From Bacillus sp. PAMC26568 (GTDB lineage: Bacteria > Bacillota > Bacilli > Bacillales > Bacillaceae), in the NCBI RefSeq assembly GCF_014235785.1, contig NZ_CP060137.1, positions 434,001 to 498,000 of the forward strand: 64,000 nt of DNA. The letters are read 5' to 3'. Shown here one piece after another: positions 57,420-64,000 of this stretch (the stretch's first letter is position 1; each line of letters begins with the position of its first letter). Position numbers and translations under genes: made by a program. Below the pieces are notes generated by a model. It did not search any database and was not told the DNA's origin. It saw only the letters and a program-made list of their open reading frames with translations.

Positions 57420-58013
57420 ATGCTGAAAAATAATAAGAATAATTCCCTTAGTTTATCGTTATTTGCATCTCTTTTCTTAGTATTGGGTGCCTGCTCCAAC
57501 GATAATGATGAAAACGCTGGTAAAAAAGAAAGTACAGAAGAAAAAGAGAACATGGGAGGTATGGATCACAGTAATATGGACCATTCTAGCTCAGGTGAAG
57601 TTCCAGAAGGTTTAAAAGAGGCAGAAAAACCAGCTTTTGAGGTCGGCAGTCAAGCAATTATCAAATCAGATCACATGGAAGGTATGAATGGAGCTGAAGC
57701 AACAATTGTGGGTGCTTATGATACCACTGTGTATACTGTTTCATTTACGCCGACAACTGGCGGAGAACGAGTAGAGGATCACAAATGGGTCATTCATGAA
57801 GAACTGAAAGATACTGGTAACGAGCCTTTGGAACAAGGGGCAGAAGCTACTATTGAGGCAAGTCATATAGAAGGAATGGAAGGCGCAACAGCTGAAATAG
57901 ATTCAGCAGAAAATACCACTGTTTATATGGTTGATTATACCCCTGTCGGCGGTGGAGATGAAGTTAAAAATCATAAATGGGTAACAGAAAGTGAATTATC
58001 GCCGGCTGAATAA
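57420..58013 (+). CDS. YdhK-like lipoprotein with two DUF1541 repeats
   Basis: 197 aa. Lipoprotein signal with lipobox LVLGAC (Cys about residue 25). Then a His/Met-rich segment (MGGMDHSNMDHSSSG), able to bind copper, and two DUF1541 repeats, each with SHIEGM or SDHMEGM, VY.V.YTP..GG and a closing HKWV. Outside-facing membrane anchor. Next to csoR-copZ-copA, so a role in copper binding at the cell surface is likely. Confidence 0.9.
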   Translation: MLKNNKNNSLSLSLFASLFLVLGACSNDNDENAGKKESTEEKENMGGMDHSNMDHSSSGEVPEGLKEAEKPAFEVGSQAIIKSDHMEGMNGAEATIVGAYDTTVYTVSFTPTTGGERVEDHKWVIHEELKDTGNEPLEQGAEATIEASHIEGMEGATAEIDSAENTTVYMVDYTPVGGGDEVKNHKWVTESELSPAE

Positions 58014-58047
58014 TATCGAACGAAAAGAATGTAATTTTCAGACAGAA

Positions 58048-58082
58048 AAAAAGCTTATTTATTATTTGGATAAGCTCTTTTA
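58048..58082 (+). terminator. Terminator after ydhK-like gene
   Basis: AAGCTTAT / ATAAGCTC stem with an AT-rich loop and a short T-run. Confidence 0.7.
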
Positions 58083-58140
58083 GAAAGGCTCTTTTCGTAA
58101 AGTTTGTTGCTTTTAGAAAAAATGATTAAAACCTTAAGTG

Positions 58141-58245
58141 GATTTCAGCGGAAGGCACTTTACTCCTGCAGGAAATTGAGGGGTATGGGAGACCCCGCAG
58201 GCTCCCATACCATCCCGCGGAAAGCAAGTGCCAGCAGCGGAAATC
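58141..58245. repeat. GC-rich palindromic repeat element
   Basis: Outer arms GATTTCAGCGGAAGGCACTT and AAGTGCCAGCAGCGGAAATC (15 of 20 pair), inner perfect arms GGTATGGGAG (58182) and CTCCCATACC (58202), and the phrase CCCGCGGAAAGC. From memory, similar elements built on CCGCGGAAAGC and GCGGAAAT are dispersed in many Bacillaceae genomes. It stands out as GC-rich in AT-rich DNA. The whole gap 58014-58380 has no other gene. Confidence 0.75.
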
Positions 58246-58333
58246 TGCGGATAAAATTTATTACCAAAAACAACATTCAATGCGAAAACAGCCTTTTGAA
58301 AAAATGGGTATAATAGCAGATGAACAAAACTTT

Positions 58334-58359
58334 ACATAGGGTAGAGGGGTATGGTATGT
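58334..58359 (+). promoter_or_regulatory. CsoR operator upstream of csoR
   Basis: TAGGGTAGAGGGGTATGGTAT, close to the B. subtilis CsoR box (..ACGGGGGTATGGTA). A -10-like TATAAT lies at about 58309, so the box would fall near +15 to +40. Confidence 0.75.
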
Positions 58360-58380
58360 TATTTTTAAGGAGGGAAGTCA

Positions 58381-58722
58381 ATGGATAAAAATATTGAGAA
58401 AATGGATCATTCGATTGAGGATGACAGTTATATTGCTTCTTCCCGAAAAAGTCATCACTCAGATGCAGTAAAGAAAAATTTAGTAACCCGTTTGAATCGC
58501 ATAGAAGGACAAATCAGGGGTATTAAAGGTCTTATAGAAAAAGATACTTATTGTGACGATGTCATTACGCAAATAGCAGCGACCCAAGCAGCACTGAACA
58601 GTGTTGGGAAAATTCTGCTTGAAGGCCATTTAAAAGGCTGTGTAGTTGACCGGATCAATGAGGGTGATAAGGAAGTACTTGATGAGTTTGTTGTAACGAT
58701 ACAAAAACTAATGAAAAAATAA
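58381..58722 (+). CDS. csoR: Copper-sensing repressor CsoR
   Basis: 113 aa. All-helical DUF156 fold with the Cu(I) ligands Cys58 (TYCDDVITQ), His83 and Cys87 (GHLKGCVV); RLNRIEGQIRGIKGLIE is the conserved first helix. Without copper it represses the operon; Cu(I) releases it. The N-terminus carries an extra His-rich stretch (HSIEDDSYIASSRKSHHSD). AAGGAGGG ribosome site; 14 bp before copZ. Confidence 0.96.
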   Translation: MDKNIEKMDHSIEDDSYIASSRKSHHSDAVKKNLVTRLNRIEGQIRGIKGLIEKDTYCDDVITQIAATQAALNSVGKILLEGHLKGCVVDRINEGDKEVLDEFVVTIQKLMKK

Positions 58723-58736
58723 AAGGAGAAGTAAAA

Positions 58737-58943
58737 ATGGAAAACGTAAACTTGAATGTAAGCGGAATGTCTTGCGGGCACTGTGTAAAAGCTGTTGAAG
58801 GCAGTGTTGGAAAACTTGAAGGCGTCAGTGAAGTGAAAGTACATTTAGAAGATGGAAAAGTTAATGTTGCGTTTAACCCTGAAAAAGTTTCTTTAGATAA
58901 AATTAAAGAAACAATTGATGACCAGGGCTATGATGTTGAATAA
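58737..58943 (+). CDS. copZ: Copper chaperone CopZ
   Basis: 68-aa HMA domain with the Cu(I) site GMSCGHC near residues 10-16. It hands copper to CopA and CsoR in the cytosol. AAAGGAG ribosome site. Confidence 0.96.
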   Translation: MENVNLNVSGMSCGHCVKAVEGSVGKLEGVSEVKVHLEDGKVNVAFNPEKVSLDKIKETIDDQGYDVE

Positions 58944-58988
58944 AAGATGAAAGTGCTGCTTTATAGCACTTCTTTTTCTCAATCAAAT

Positions 58989-59005
58989 ATACCCCTATAC
59001 GGTAT
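58989..59005 (+). promoter_or_regulatory. Second CsoR-type box upstream of copA
   Basis: ATACC-N7-GGTAT inverted repeat (ATACCCCTATACGGTAT) just before the copA ribosome site. It suggests a separate CsoR-controlled start or roadblock for copA. Confidence 0.65.
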
Positions 59006-59021
59006 AAGAGGTGAAATGGTA

Positions 59022-61433
59022 ATGAGTAATCAATTAAAAGAAACAAGCGTTCAAATATCAGGTATGACCTGTGCAGCTTGCGCAATTCGAATCGAAAAAG
59101 GATTAAAGAAATTAGACGGGGTAGAAGATGCCAGCGTCAATTTGGCACTTGAAAAATCAAATATTCGATATAACACCGATAAGGTTACTATTCAGGATTT
59201 TGAAAAAAAAATAAAAGATCTAGGCTATAATGTTGTTAAAGAAAAAAAGGATTTTAACATAACGGGAATGACCTGTGCAGCGTGTGCGACAAGAATTGAG
59301 AAGGGCTTAAACAAAATGGATGGAGTTTCAGTCGCAAATGTAAACTTGGCACTGGAAAAAGCTATTGTTGAATATGATCCATCACAAGTTTCAGCTGGAG
59401 ACATTATCCAGCGTGTTGAAAAACTTGGATATGGTGCAGCCATTAAGGAAGATGAGAAAGAATCAATCGATCACCGTCAAAAAGAGATTAAAAAACAGAC
59501 GCAAAAATTTATATTATCGGCTTTATTATCAATCCCTTTATTATGGGCAATGGCAGGCCACTTTTCTTTTACATCTTTTTTATATGTACCAGATATTTTA
59601 ATGAACCCTTGGTTCCAAATGGCGCTAGCTACTCCAGTTCAATTTATTATAGGCAAGCAATTTTATGCAGGAGCTTATAACGCCTTACGGAATAAAAGCG
59701 CCAACATGGATGTATTAGTTGCACTTGGAACATCAGCAGCTTATTTTTACAGCGTATATCAAGCCTTTATTTCAATTGGATCACACCATTCCGCAGAACT
59801 GTATTTCGAAACAAGTTCTATCTTAATTACATTGATCTTGTTAGGAAAACTGTTTGAAGGAAAAGCAAAAGGACGATCTTCAGAAGCAATTAAAAAGCTG
59901 ATGCGTCTCCAAGCTAAAACGGCTTTGGTCATTCGAAACGGCGAAGAAGCAGAAATTCCCCTTGAAGAAGTCATTGCTGGTGATATTCTCTTAGTAAAAC
60001 CAGGAGAAAAAATTCCGGTAGATGGGGAAGTATTAGAAGGAAATTCTGCCGTTGATGAATCCATGTTAACTGGAGAAAGTGTTCCTGTTGATAAAATGGC
60101 TGGAGACAATGTGATAGGATCAACAATAAATAAAAATGGTTTTATTAAAATGAAAGCAACAAAGGTAGGCAGAGATACTGCCTTATCTCAAATTATTAAA
60201 GTGGTTGAGGATGCCCAAGGATCAAAGGCGCCTATTCAGAGACTCGCAGATCAAATATCTGGTATTTTTGTTCCAATCGTCGTCGGAATTGCAGCACTAA
60301 CCTTTCTTGTTTGGTTTATTTGGGTCAACCCTGGTGAATTTGCCAGCGCATTTGAAGCGATGATTGCTGTTCTTGTTATTGCATGTCCATGTGCTCTTGG
60401 TTTAGCTACTCCTACATCCATTATGGCAGGATCAGGACGTGCAGCTGAGTTTGGGATTCTTTTTAAAGGCGGAGAACACCTTGAAACAACTCATCACATT
60501 GACACAGTTATTTTAGACAAAACAGGAACAGTAACAAACGGAAAACCTGAATTAACGGATGTTCTAATAGAAAATTCGTTCGAAGAAAACGAATTTCTAT
60601 CTCTTGTCGGGACGGCAGAAAAGCAATCTGAACATCCGCTGGCACAAGCAATTGTTCATGGAATAAAGGCTAAAGAGGCAGAATTGGCTCAAGCTCAGGA
60701 ATTTGAAGCCATTCCGGGCTATGGAGTAAAAGCGATCGTGAACCAGAAAGTGATCCTTGTAGGAACCCGCAAGCTTATGAAACAAAATGAAGTAGATGTT
60801 TCAAATGCTGTTTTGCCTATGGAAGATCTGGAAGGTCAAGGGAAAACAGCCATGTTGGTCAGTATTGATGGCCAATATGCTGGTCTAATTGCAGTGGCTG
60901 ATACTGTAAAGGAAACTTCAAAGCAAGCCGTATCACGCTTAAAAGAGATGGGTATTGAAGTGTTCATGATTACAGGTGACAATCACCGAACTGCTAATGC
61001 AATCGGAAGTCAGGTAGGGATTGATCATGTCGTGGCAGAGGTCCTTCCAGAAGGAAAAGCAGAAGAAGTGAAAAAACTTCAAGATGCAGGAAAAAAAGTT
61101 GCGATGGTTGGAGATGGGATAAATGATGCCCCTGCTCTAGCACTTGCGGATATCGGAATGGCAATCGGTACAGGTACGGATGTAGCGATGGAAGCTGCAG
61201 ACATTACCCTCATTCGCGGAGATCTGAATAGTATTGCGGATGCGATTTTAATGAGCAGAAAAACCATGCGGAATATTAAGCAAAACTTATTCTGGGCCTT
61301 TGCATATAATGTGCTTGGAATCCCAATTGCCGCAGTGGGACTGTTAGCCCCGTGGCTTGCGGGAGCTGCGATGGCGTTCAGTTCAGTATCTGTTGTATTG
61401 AATGCATTGCGTTTACAGAGGATAAAGTTATAA
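59022..61433 (+). CDS. copA: Copper-exporting P1B-type ATPase CopA
   Basis: 803 aa. Two N-terminal HMA domains (CAAC at 17-20 and 85-88), eight membrane helices, TGES actuator motif (350-353), ion path CPC (455-457), phosphorylation site DKTGT (499-503), HP of the nucleotide domain (538-539) and GDGINDAP (697-704). It pumps Cu(I) out of the cytosol. ATG 59022 is chosen because AGAGGTG lies 9 bp upstream; earlier in-frame starts would cover the CsoR-type box. Confidence 0.97.
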   Translation: MSNQLKETSVQISGMTCAACAIRIEKGLKKLDGVEDASVNLALEKSNIRYNTDKVTIQDFEKKIKDLGYNVVKEKKDFNITGMTCAACATRIEKGLNKMDGVSVANVNLALEKAIVEYDPSQVSAGDIIQRVEKLGYGAAIKEDEKESIDHRQKEIKKQTQKFILSALLSIPLLWAMAGHFSFTSFLYVPDILMNPWFQMALATPVQFIIGKQFYAGAYNALRNKSANMDVLVALGTSAAYFYSVYQAFISIGSHHSAELYFETSSILITLILLGKLFEGKAKGRSSEAIKKLMRLQAKTALVIRNGEEAEIPLEEVIAGDILLVKPGEKIPVDGEVLEGNSAVDESMLTGESVPVDKMAGDNVIGSTINKNGFIKMKATKVGRDTALSQIIKVVEDAQGSKAPIQRLADQISGIFVPIVVGIAALTFLVWFIWVNPGEFASAFEAMIAVLVIACPCALGLATPTSIMAGSGRAAEFGILFKGGEHLETTHHIDTVILDKTGTVTNGKPELTDVLIENSFEENEFLSLVGTAEKQSEHPLAQAIVHGIKAKEAELAQAQEFEAIPGYGVKAIVNQKVILVGTRKLMKQNEVDVSNAVLPMEDLEGQGKTAMLVSIDGQYAGLIAVADTVKETSKQAVSRLKEMGIEVFMITGDNHRTANAIGSQVGIDHVVAEVLPEGKAEEVKKLQDAGKKVAMVGDGINDAPALALADIGMAIGTGTDVAMEAADITLIRGDLNSIADAILMSRKTMRNIKQNLFWAFAYNVLGIPIAAVGLLAPWLAGAAMAFSSVSVVLNALRLQRIKL

Positions 61434-61456
61434 GTATTTGCAGAAATCAATAGTTC

Positions 61457-61497
61457 CTTAAGAAGCAGGGCCAAGATTGGTATTGCTTCTTTTTTAT
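61457..61497 (+). terminator. Terminator after copA
   Basis: AAGAAGCA / TTGCTTCTT arms with inner GCCAA / TTGGT pairing, followed by six Ts. Confidence 0.85.
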
Positions 61498-61557
61498 CCT
61501 GTATAAAAAACTTGCAGAGTCCTATGCTGCTTCATTTGAAGAATTAACTTCATTTAA

Positions 61558-61598
61558 TGAAAAAAGGGAAGAAGTATTTTTACCTCTTCCCTTTTTTC
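61558..61598. terminator. Bidirectional terminator
   Basis: AAAAAGGGAAGA / TCTTCCCTTTTTT stem around GTATTTTTACC, between copA and the convergent IDEAL gene. Confidence 0.85.
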
Positions 61599-61641
61599 TA
61601 TGGTCTGGATCATTTTATCTACCCGATATATATACAGCAGT

Positions 61642-61842
61642 TTAAGGGATTTTCTTTAATTCTTCAGTTAGTCGCATGAATTCTTCTCTGTTTTTATCTC
61701 GTAACGACTGATCAATTTCTTTATGGATTTGCTCTTTACGGAAATTAAAAAGAACTTTGTCTAACACCATTTCAGCGAATAAAGAATCCAGGATGTTTGC
61801 ATCAGGTTGTTGTGGGGGATTAAGCAAATACTTTTTTTCCAT
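61642..61842 (-). CDS. IDEAL-domain protein, 66 aa
   Basis: From ATG 61842 (AAGGAG 9 bp upstream): MEKKYLLNPPQQPDANILDS, then LFAEMVLDKVLFNFRKEQIHKEIDQSLRDKNREEFMRLTEELKKI. This is the IDEAL domain, a short helical module of Bacillales, here nearly alone. IDEAL proteins take part in protein-protein contacts (e.g. with ClpXP adaptors in sporulation); exact role here unknown. A longer frame upstream has no ribosome site. Confidence 0.85.
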   Translation of the reverse strand: MEKKYLLNPPQQPDANILDSLFAEMVLDKVLFNFRKEQIHKEIDQSLRDKNREEFMRLTEELKKIP

Positions 61843-62173
61843 AAGAACCATCTCCTTACCCTTTTTTATATTATAAAGATAAATTTCTAAATATTCAAAT
61901 ATTTTAACGTAGTAAAATTTGGATATAAGGTAAAGCAAATAATTGGGGGTACACGCTGCTGCATATTATGATGATCCTTTTATGTGAATAGCTGGGGTGT
62001 GAACTGGGAGGGTGAACCTTCAATATGTAAAGATTCATATTTTTAGAACCCATGCATATTGGAACTATTCATATAGAACAATGGGCAGTAATAAATACCG
62101 TTTGAAAAATTCGAACGGTATTTATAGGAAACCGGACCCTTTGATTGCGATACAAGTACCTAAGACGGTTTTT
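61843..62173. other. Intergenic stretch with a 12-bp perfect dyad
   Basis: No gene. ATAAATACCGTT (62091-62102) and its complement (62114-62125) form a perfect 12-bp inverted repeat with an 11-nt loop, without a T-run, so an operator or RNA hairpin. A weak terminator-like ACGGTTTTTTT lies at 62165 in plus orientation. Confidence 0.55.
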
Positions 62174-62905
62174 TTATTCAATTAAGTGATCTGATTGATT
62201 TTTGAGGTTTTTTCTGTATACAAACTTTGATAATGTTACGCTAAATTCATATAAAACTAAAAGCGGCACGATAACTAATAGATCTGATACAAAATCAGGC
62301 GGAGTAATTAATATCGATACAACGATAAGTGCAAAGTAAGACATCTTTCGAGCTTTTGAAAGAATCATAGGATTAATGATTCCAAGAGAAGTGAGGAACA
62401 TAACAACAAGTGGAATTTCAAACATAAAACCAAACGGCAGCGTCAAATTAATCATGAATTTAAAGTATTTTTCAGATGTAAATATCATTTCAAATTGCCC
62501 TTCAGACAAGGATAATAAAAAAGATAGAACAGTTGGATATACGACAAAATACCCGAATGATAAACCAGCAAGAAAAAGAATGAATAGCCCGGGAATGTAC
62601 GAAAGCGTTGTTTTTCTTTCTTTTACAGAAAGCGCCGGTTTGACAAATAACCATGTTTGATAAGCGGAAATTGGAATGGTTAGAGCAATTGCAATCACGC
62701 CTGAAATCATAAAATATACCCAAAGGATTTCACTTGGACCCAATACAGCTAAATTATGGTCGAGATCCCGAATAAGCCATGCATAGATTTCTTGTACATA
62801 AATGAAGGATCCAATTAAAAAAATTATAAAAGCAATCAATGTATAGATTAATCGTTTCCTAAGTTCCTCAAGGTGCTCTAGCAAAGGAATTTCTTGATTA
62901 GTCAT
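62174..62905 (-). CDS. tatC: Twin-arginine translocase subunit TatC
   Basis: 243 aa, six membrane helices. PLLEHLEELRKRLIYTLIAF is the conserved N-terminal motif that reads the Tat signal, with KPALSVKERK and the periplasmic-side loop VVYPTVLSFLLSL. ATG 62905 follows AAAGGAGA by 7 bp; a start at 62923 would add six residues. With the adjacent tatA it forms a minimal TatA-TatC system of Bacillus type. Confidence 0.96.
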   Translation of the reverse strand: MTNQEIPLLEHLEELRKRLIYTLIAFIIFLIGSFIYVQEIYAWLIRDLDHNLAVLGPSEILWVYFMISGVIAIALTIPISAYQTWLFVKPALSVKERKTTLSYIPGLFILFLAGLSFGYFVVYPTVLSFLLSLSEGQFEMIFTSEKYFKFMINLTLPFGFMFEIPLVVMFLTSLGIINPMILSKARKMSYFALIVVSILITPPDFVSDLLVIVPLLVLYEFSVTLSKFVYRKNLKNQSDHLIE

Positions 62906-62925
62906 AGATTTTCTCCTTTCCAAAA

Positions 62926-62964
62926 AAAGTGGAAGATGTAAGCTTTCTGCTCACATCTTCTTAA
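62926..62964 (-). terminator. Terminator or attenuator between tatA and tatC
   Basis: On the minus strand GAAGATGT and ACATCTTC enclose GAGCAGAAAGCTT and are followed by CACTTTTTTT, directly before the tatC ribosome site. It would limit tatC transcription relative to tatA. Confidence 0.75.
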
Positions 62965-62969
62965 TATTA

Positions 62970-63022
62970 ACGGGCAGTAAGACTTAATGGCACTGAGCTG
63001 CAAAGGTTGGTTAACTGCCCGT
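62970..63022 (-). repeat. Inverted repeat in tatA-tatC gap
   Basis: ACGGGCAGT (62970-62978) and ACTGCCCGT (63014-63022), a perfect 9-bp pair around 35 nt. The flank also has GGTTAGCTAAAGCC-type words on the minus strand (about 63026-63050). The 186-bp tatA-tatC gap is long for this operon; the element could be a structured RNA or a dispersed repeat. Confidence 0.55.
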
Positions 63023-63091
63023 AAAAGTCCGATTGGCTTTAGCTAACCATCAGTGGGATGAAGCAATACCTCCACTAATGAAAGTTCCAAT

Positions 63092-63271
63092 TTATTTAGA
63101 TTGTTCTTTTTCTTCTTTTTCGTCTGAAATTAAATCCTTAGTAGAGCTTTTAAATTCGCGCAGTGTGCTGCCAAATGCCCGTCCAATTTCAGGTAACTTT
63201 GATGGACCAAATATGATGAGAGCAATGATTAATATTAAAATTAATCCGGGTACGCCGATATTTTGAAACAT
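63092..63271 (-). CDS. tatA: Twin-arginine translocase subunit TatA
   Basis: 59 aa. [21 protein letters not shown], then [20 protein letters not shown]: one membrane helix, the FGP hinge and an amphipathic helix, ending in a charged tail. AAAGGAGG lies 7 bp before ATG. It forms the pore-like part of the Tat machine with TatC. Confidence 0.95.
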   Translation of the reverse strand: MFQNIGVPGLILILIIALIIFGPSKLPEIGRAFGSTLREFKSSTKDLISDEKEEKEQSK

Positions 63272-63345
63272 GTTGTTTCCTCCTTTAAATATGATCAGTC
63301 AACCAAATTGCCGTATCTTATTAAATGTTTAAGATTTTACTAATA

Positions 63346-64000
63346 CTACGCATTACTTCCTACTGTGAATGTTGTTGAAGCGACAGACTCATAACCGCTG
63401 CCGTAGAAATAGACGAATTTATAAGTTGAACCTTCTTTGTATCTGCCTGGATTTGCATTATTTTTTGGATCATAAGTAACTTTAAATGTTCCATCTGTTA
63501 CTTTCGTATACATCCACCATATTGAAGCGATATCTCCCGGTTTTTCATTTACTTCATATAAACCAATCCAGTCACTCTGAGGGATTCTAGCATTTTCAAC
63601 CGTAACGTCTACCGTATCATCTACTCCATTTAACACATTTTTGGATAAGGTAATCGTTGTATCTTTAACAACTCCGTCCAATGTTTTTCCTAATACTTTC
63701 AGAGAATTTTTACTTACATTGCCATATGCATCAAGGGCATGTACTTCTATCTCATATAATGTATTAGGGAGCAATCCGTCGATTGGCAATGTCAAAGGAT
63801 TTGGGACTGGGTCTTTGTAAAACTCTGAGAACGCAAGGAATTGTTTAGCAATTTCTTTTGTATCTGCTTTTTTTACTGATACTTTATAGTCGTGCAGCAA
63901 AAGATTATCTTTAGCTTGGGTAAACATGATTGCTAAGCTTGAAGCCGTCGTTTTATCATGATCAATGGCAAGCATAGAATTTGGCTTAAAGAAAGGTGCA
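63346..64000 (-). CDS. C-terminal part of a secreted phosphoesterase-type protein (partial)
   Basis: 218 residues to the window edge; the N-terminal part is outside. Two beta-sandwich domains: a fibronectin III-like one (PLTLPIDGLLPNTLYEIEVHALDAYGNVSKNSLKV) and one with IPQSDWIGLYEVNEKPGDIASIWWMY and PGRYKEGSTYKFVYFY, as seen at the ends of Bacillus FN3-containing metallophosphoesterases. Lying 75 bp upstream of tatA in the same orientation, it is probably the dedicated Tat substrate, like PhoD in B. subtilis. The catalytic part cannot be seen, so this is inference. Confidence 0.65.
   Translation of the reverse strand, partial: APFFKPNSMLAIDHDKTTASSLAIMFTQAKDNLLLHDYKVSVKKADTKEIAKQFLAFSEFYKDPVPNPLTLPIDGLLPNTLYEIEVHALDAYGNVSKNSLKVLGKTLDGVVKDTTITLSKNVLNGVDDTVDVTVENARIPQSDWIGLYEVNEKPGDIASIWWMYTKVTDGTFKVTYDPKNNANPGRYKEGSTYKFVYFYGSGYESVASTTFTVGSNA

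Overview
The window is a stretch of Firmicutes chromosome, most likely from a spore-forming member of the Bacillaceae. The reasons are the order sigL end - thioredoxin-fold gene - cggR - gapA - pgk - tpiA - gpmI - eno, then secG - esterase - rnr - smpB - ssrA as in Bacillus, Bacillus-type promoters and strong AGGAGG ribosome sites, a YfhD-family gene and an IDEAL-domain gene. The base composition is AT-rich. The genus cannot be fixed from the window.

Layout. 1-7590: the end of rpoN/sigL and the central glycolytic operon, with a CggR operator and an internal pgk promoter. 7622-8609: an unusual 52-bp tandem repeat array, open in all three forward frames. 8622-10599: NERD-domain and EamA-transporter genes on the minus strand. 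10777-15452: secG, carboxylesterase, rnr, smpB and tmRNA (ssrA). 15437-54232: a complete siphovirus-type prophage of about 38.8 kb integrated in the 3' end of ssrA and bounded by a 16-bp direct repeat. 54233-57400: host DNA with a decayed tnsA of a Tn7-like element, small membrane and spore-type genes and long non-coding stretches. 57420-61433: copper resistance (YdhK-type lipoprotein, csoR, copZ, copA). 61642-64000, minus strand: IDEAL-domain gene, tatC, tatA and the C-terminal part of a secreted phosphoesterase-type protein, its probable Tat substrate.

Prophage. From left to right it carries integrase, a lysogeny region, an early region with many very small genes, replication genes (DnaD-like, DnaC-like, SSB), an ArpU-type late regulator, a cos-like site, an HK97-type head module (TerS, TerL, portal, protease, capsid, connectors), a tail module with a -1 frameshifted chaperone pair, tape measure, Dit, beta-helix spike and Tal, a lysis cassette, and an accessory end with FtsK-like, replication-relaxation and small membrane proteins. 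A Wzy-like membrane protein gene lies in reverse orientation between spike and Tal.

The most interesting item is the lysogeny region (17.3-18.9 kb). It holds a TPR-type HTH receptor resembling AimR, followed by an unlisted 59-aa secreted peptide precursor containing three copies of GDPPVG whose codons differ synonymously. A perfect 13-bp inverted repeat, a consensus promoter and a 33-codon ORF come next. This has the layout of an arbitrium (aimR-aimP-aimX) communication module with a multi-copy pheromone. A second layer of control is suggested by TCATATTTGTCAA operators arranged as inverted pairs around two separate phage promoters. Integration has also replaced the encoded CCA end of tmRNA and its terminator with phage DNA.
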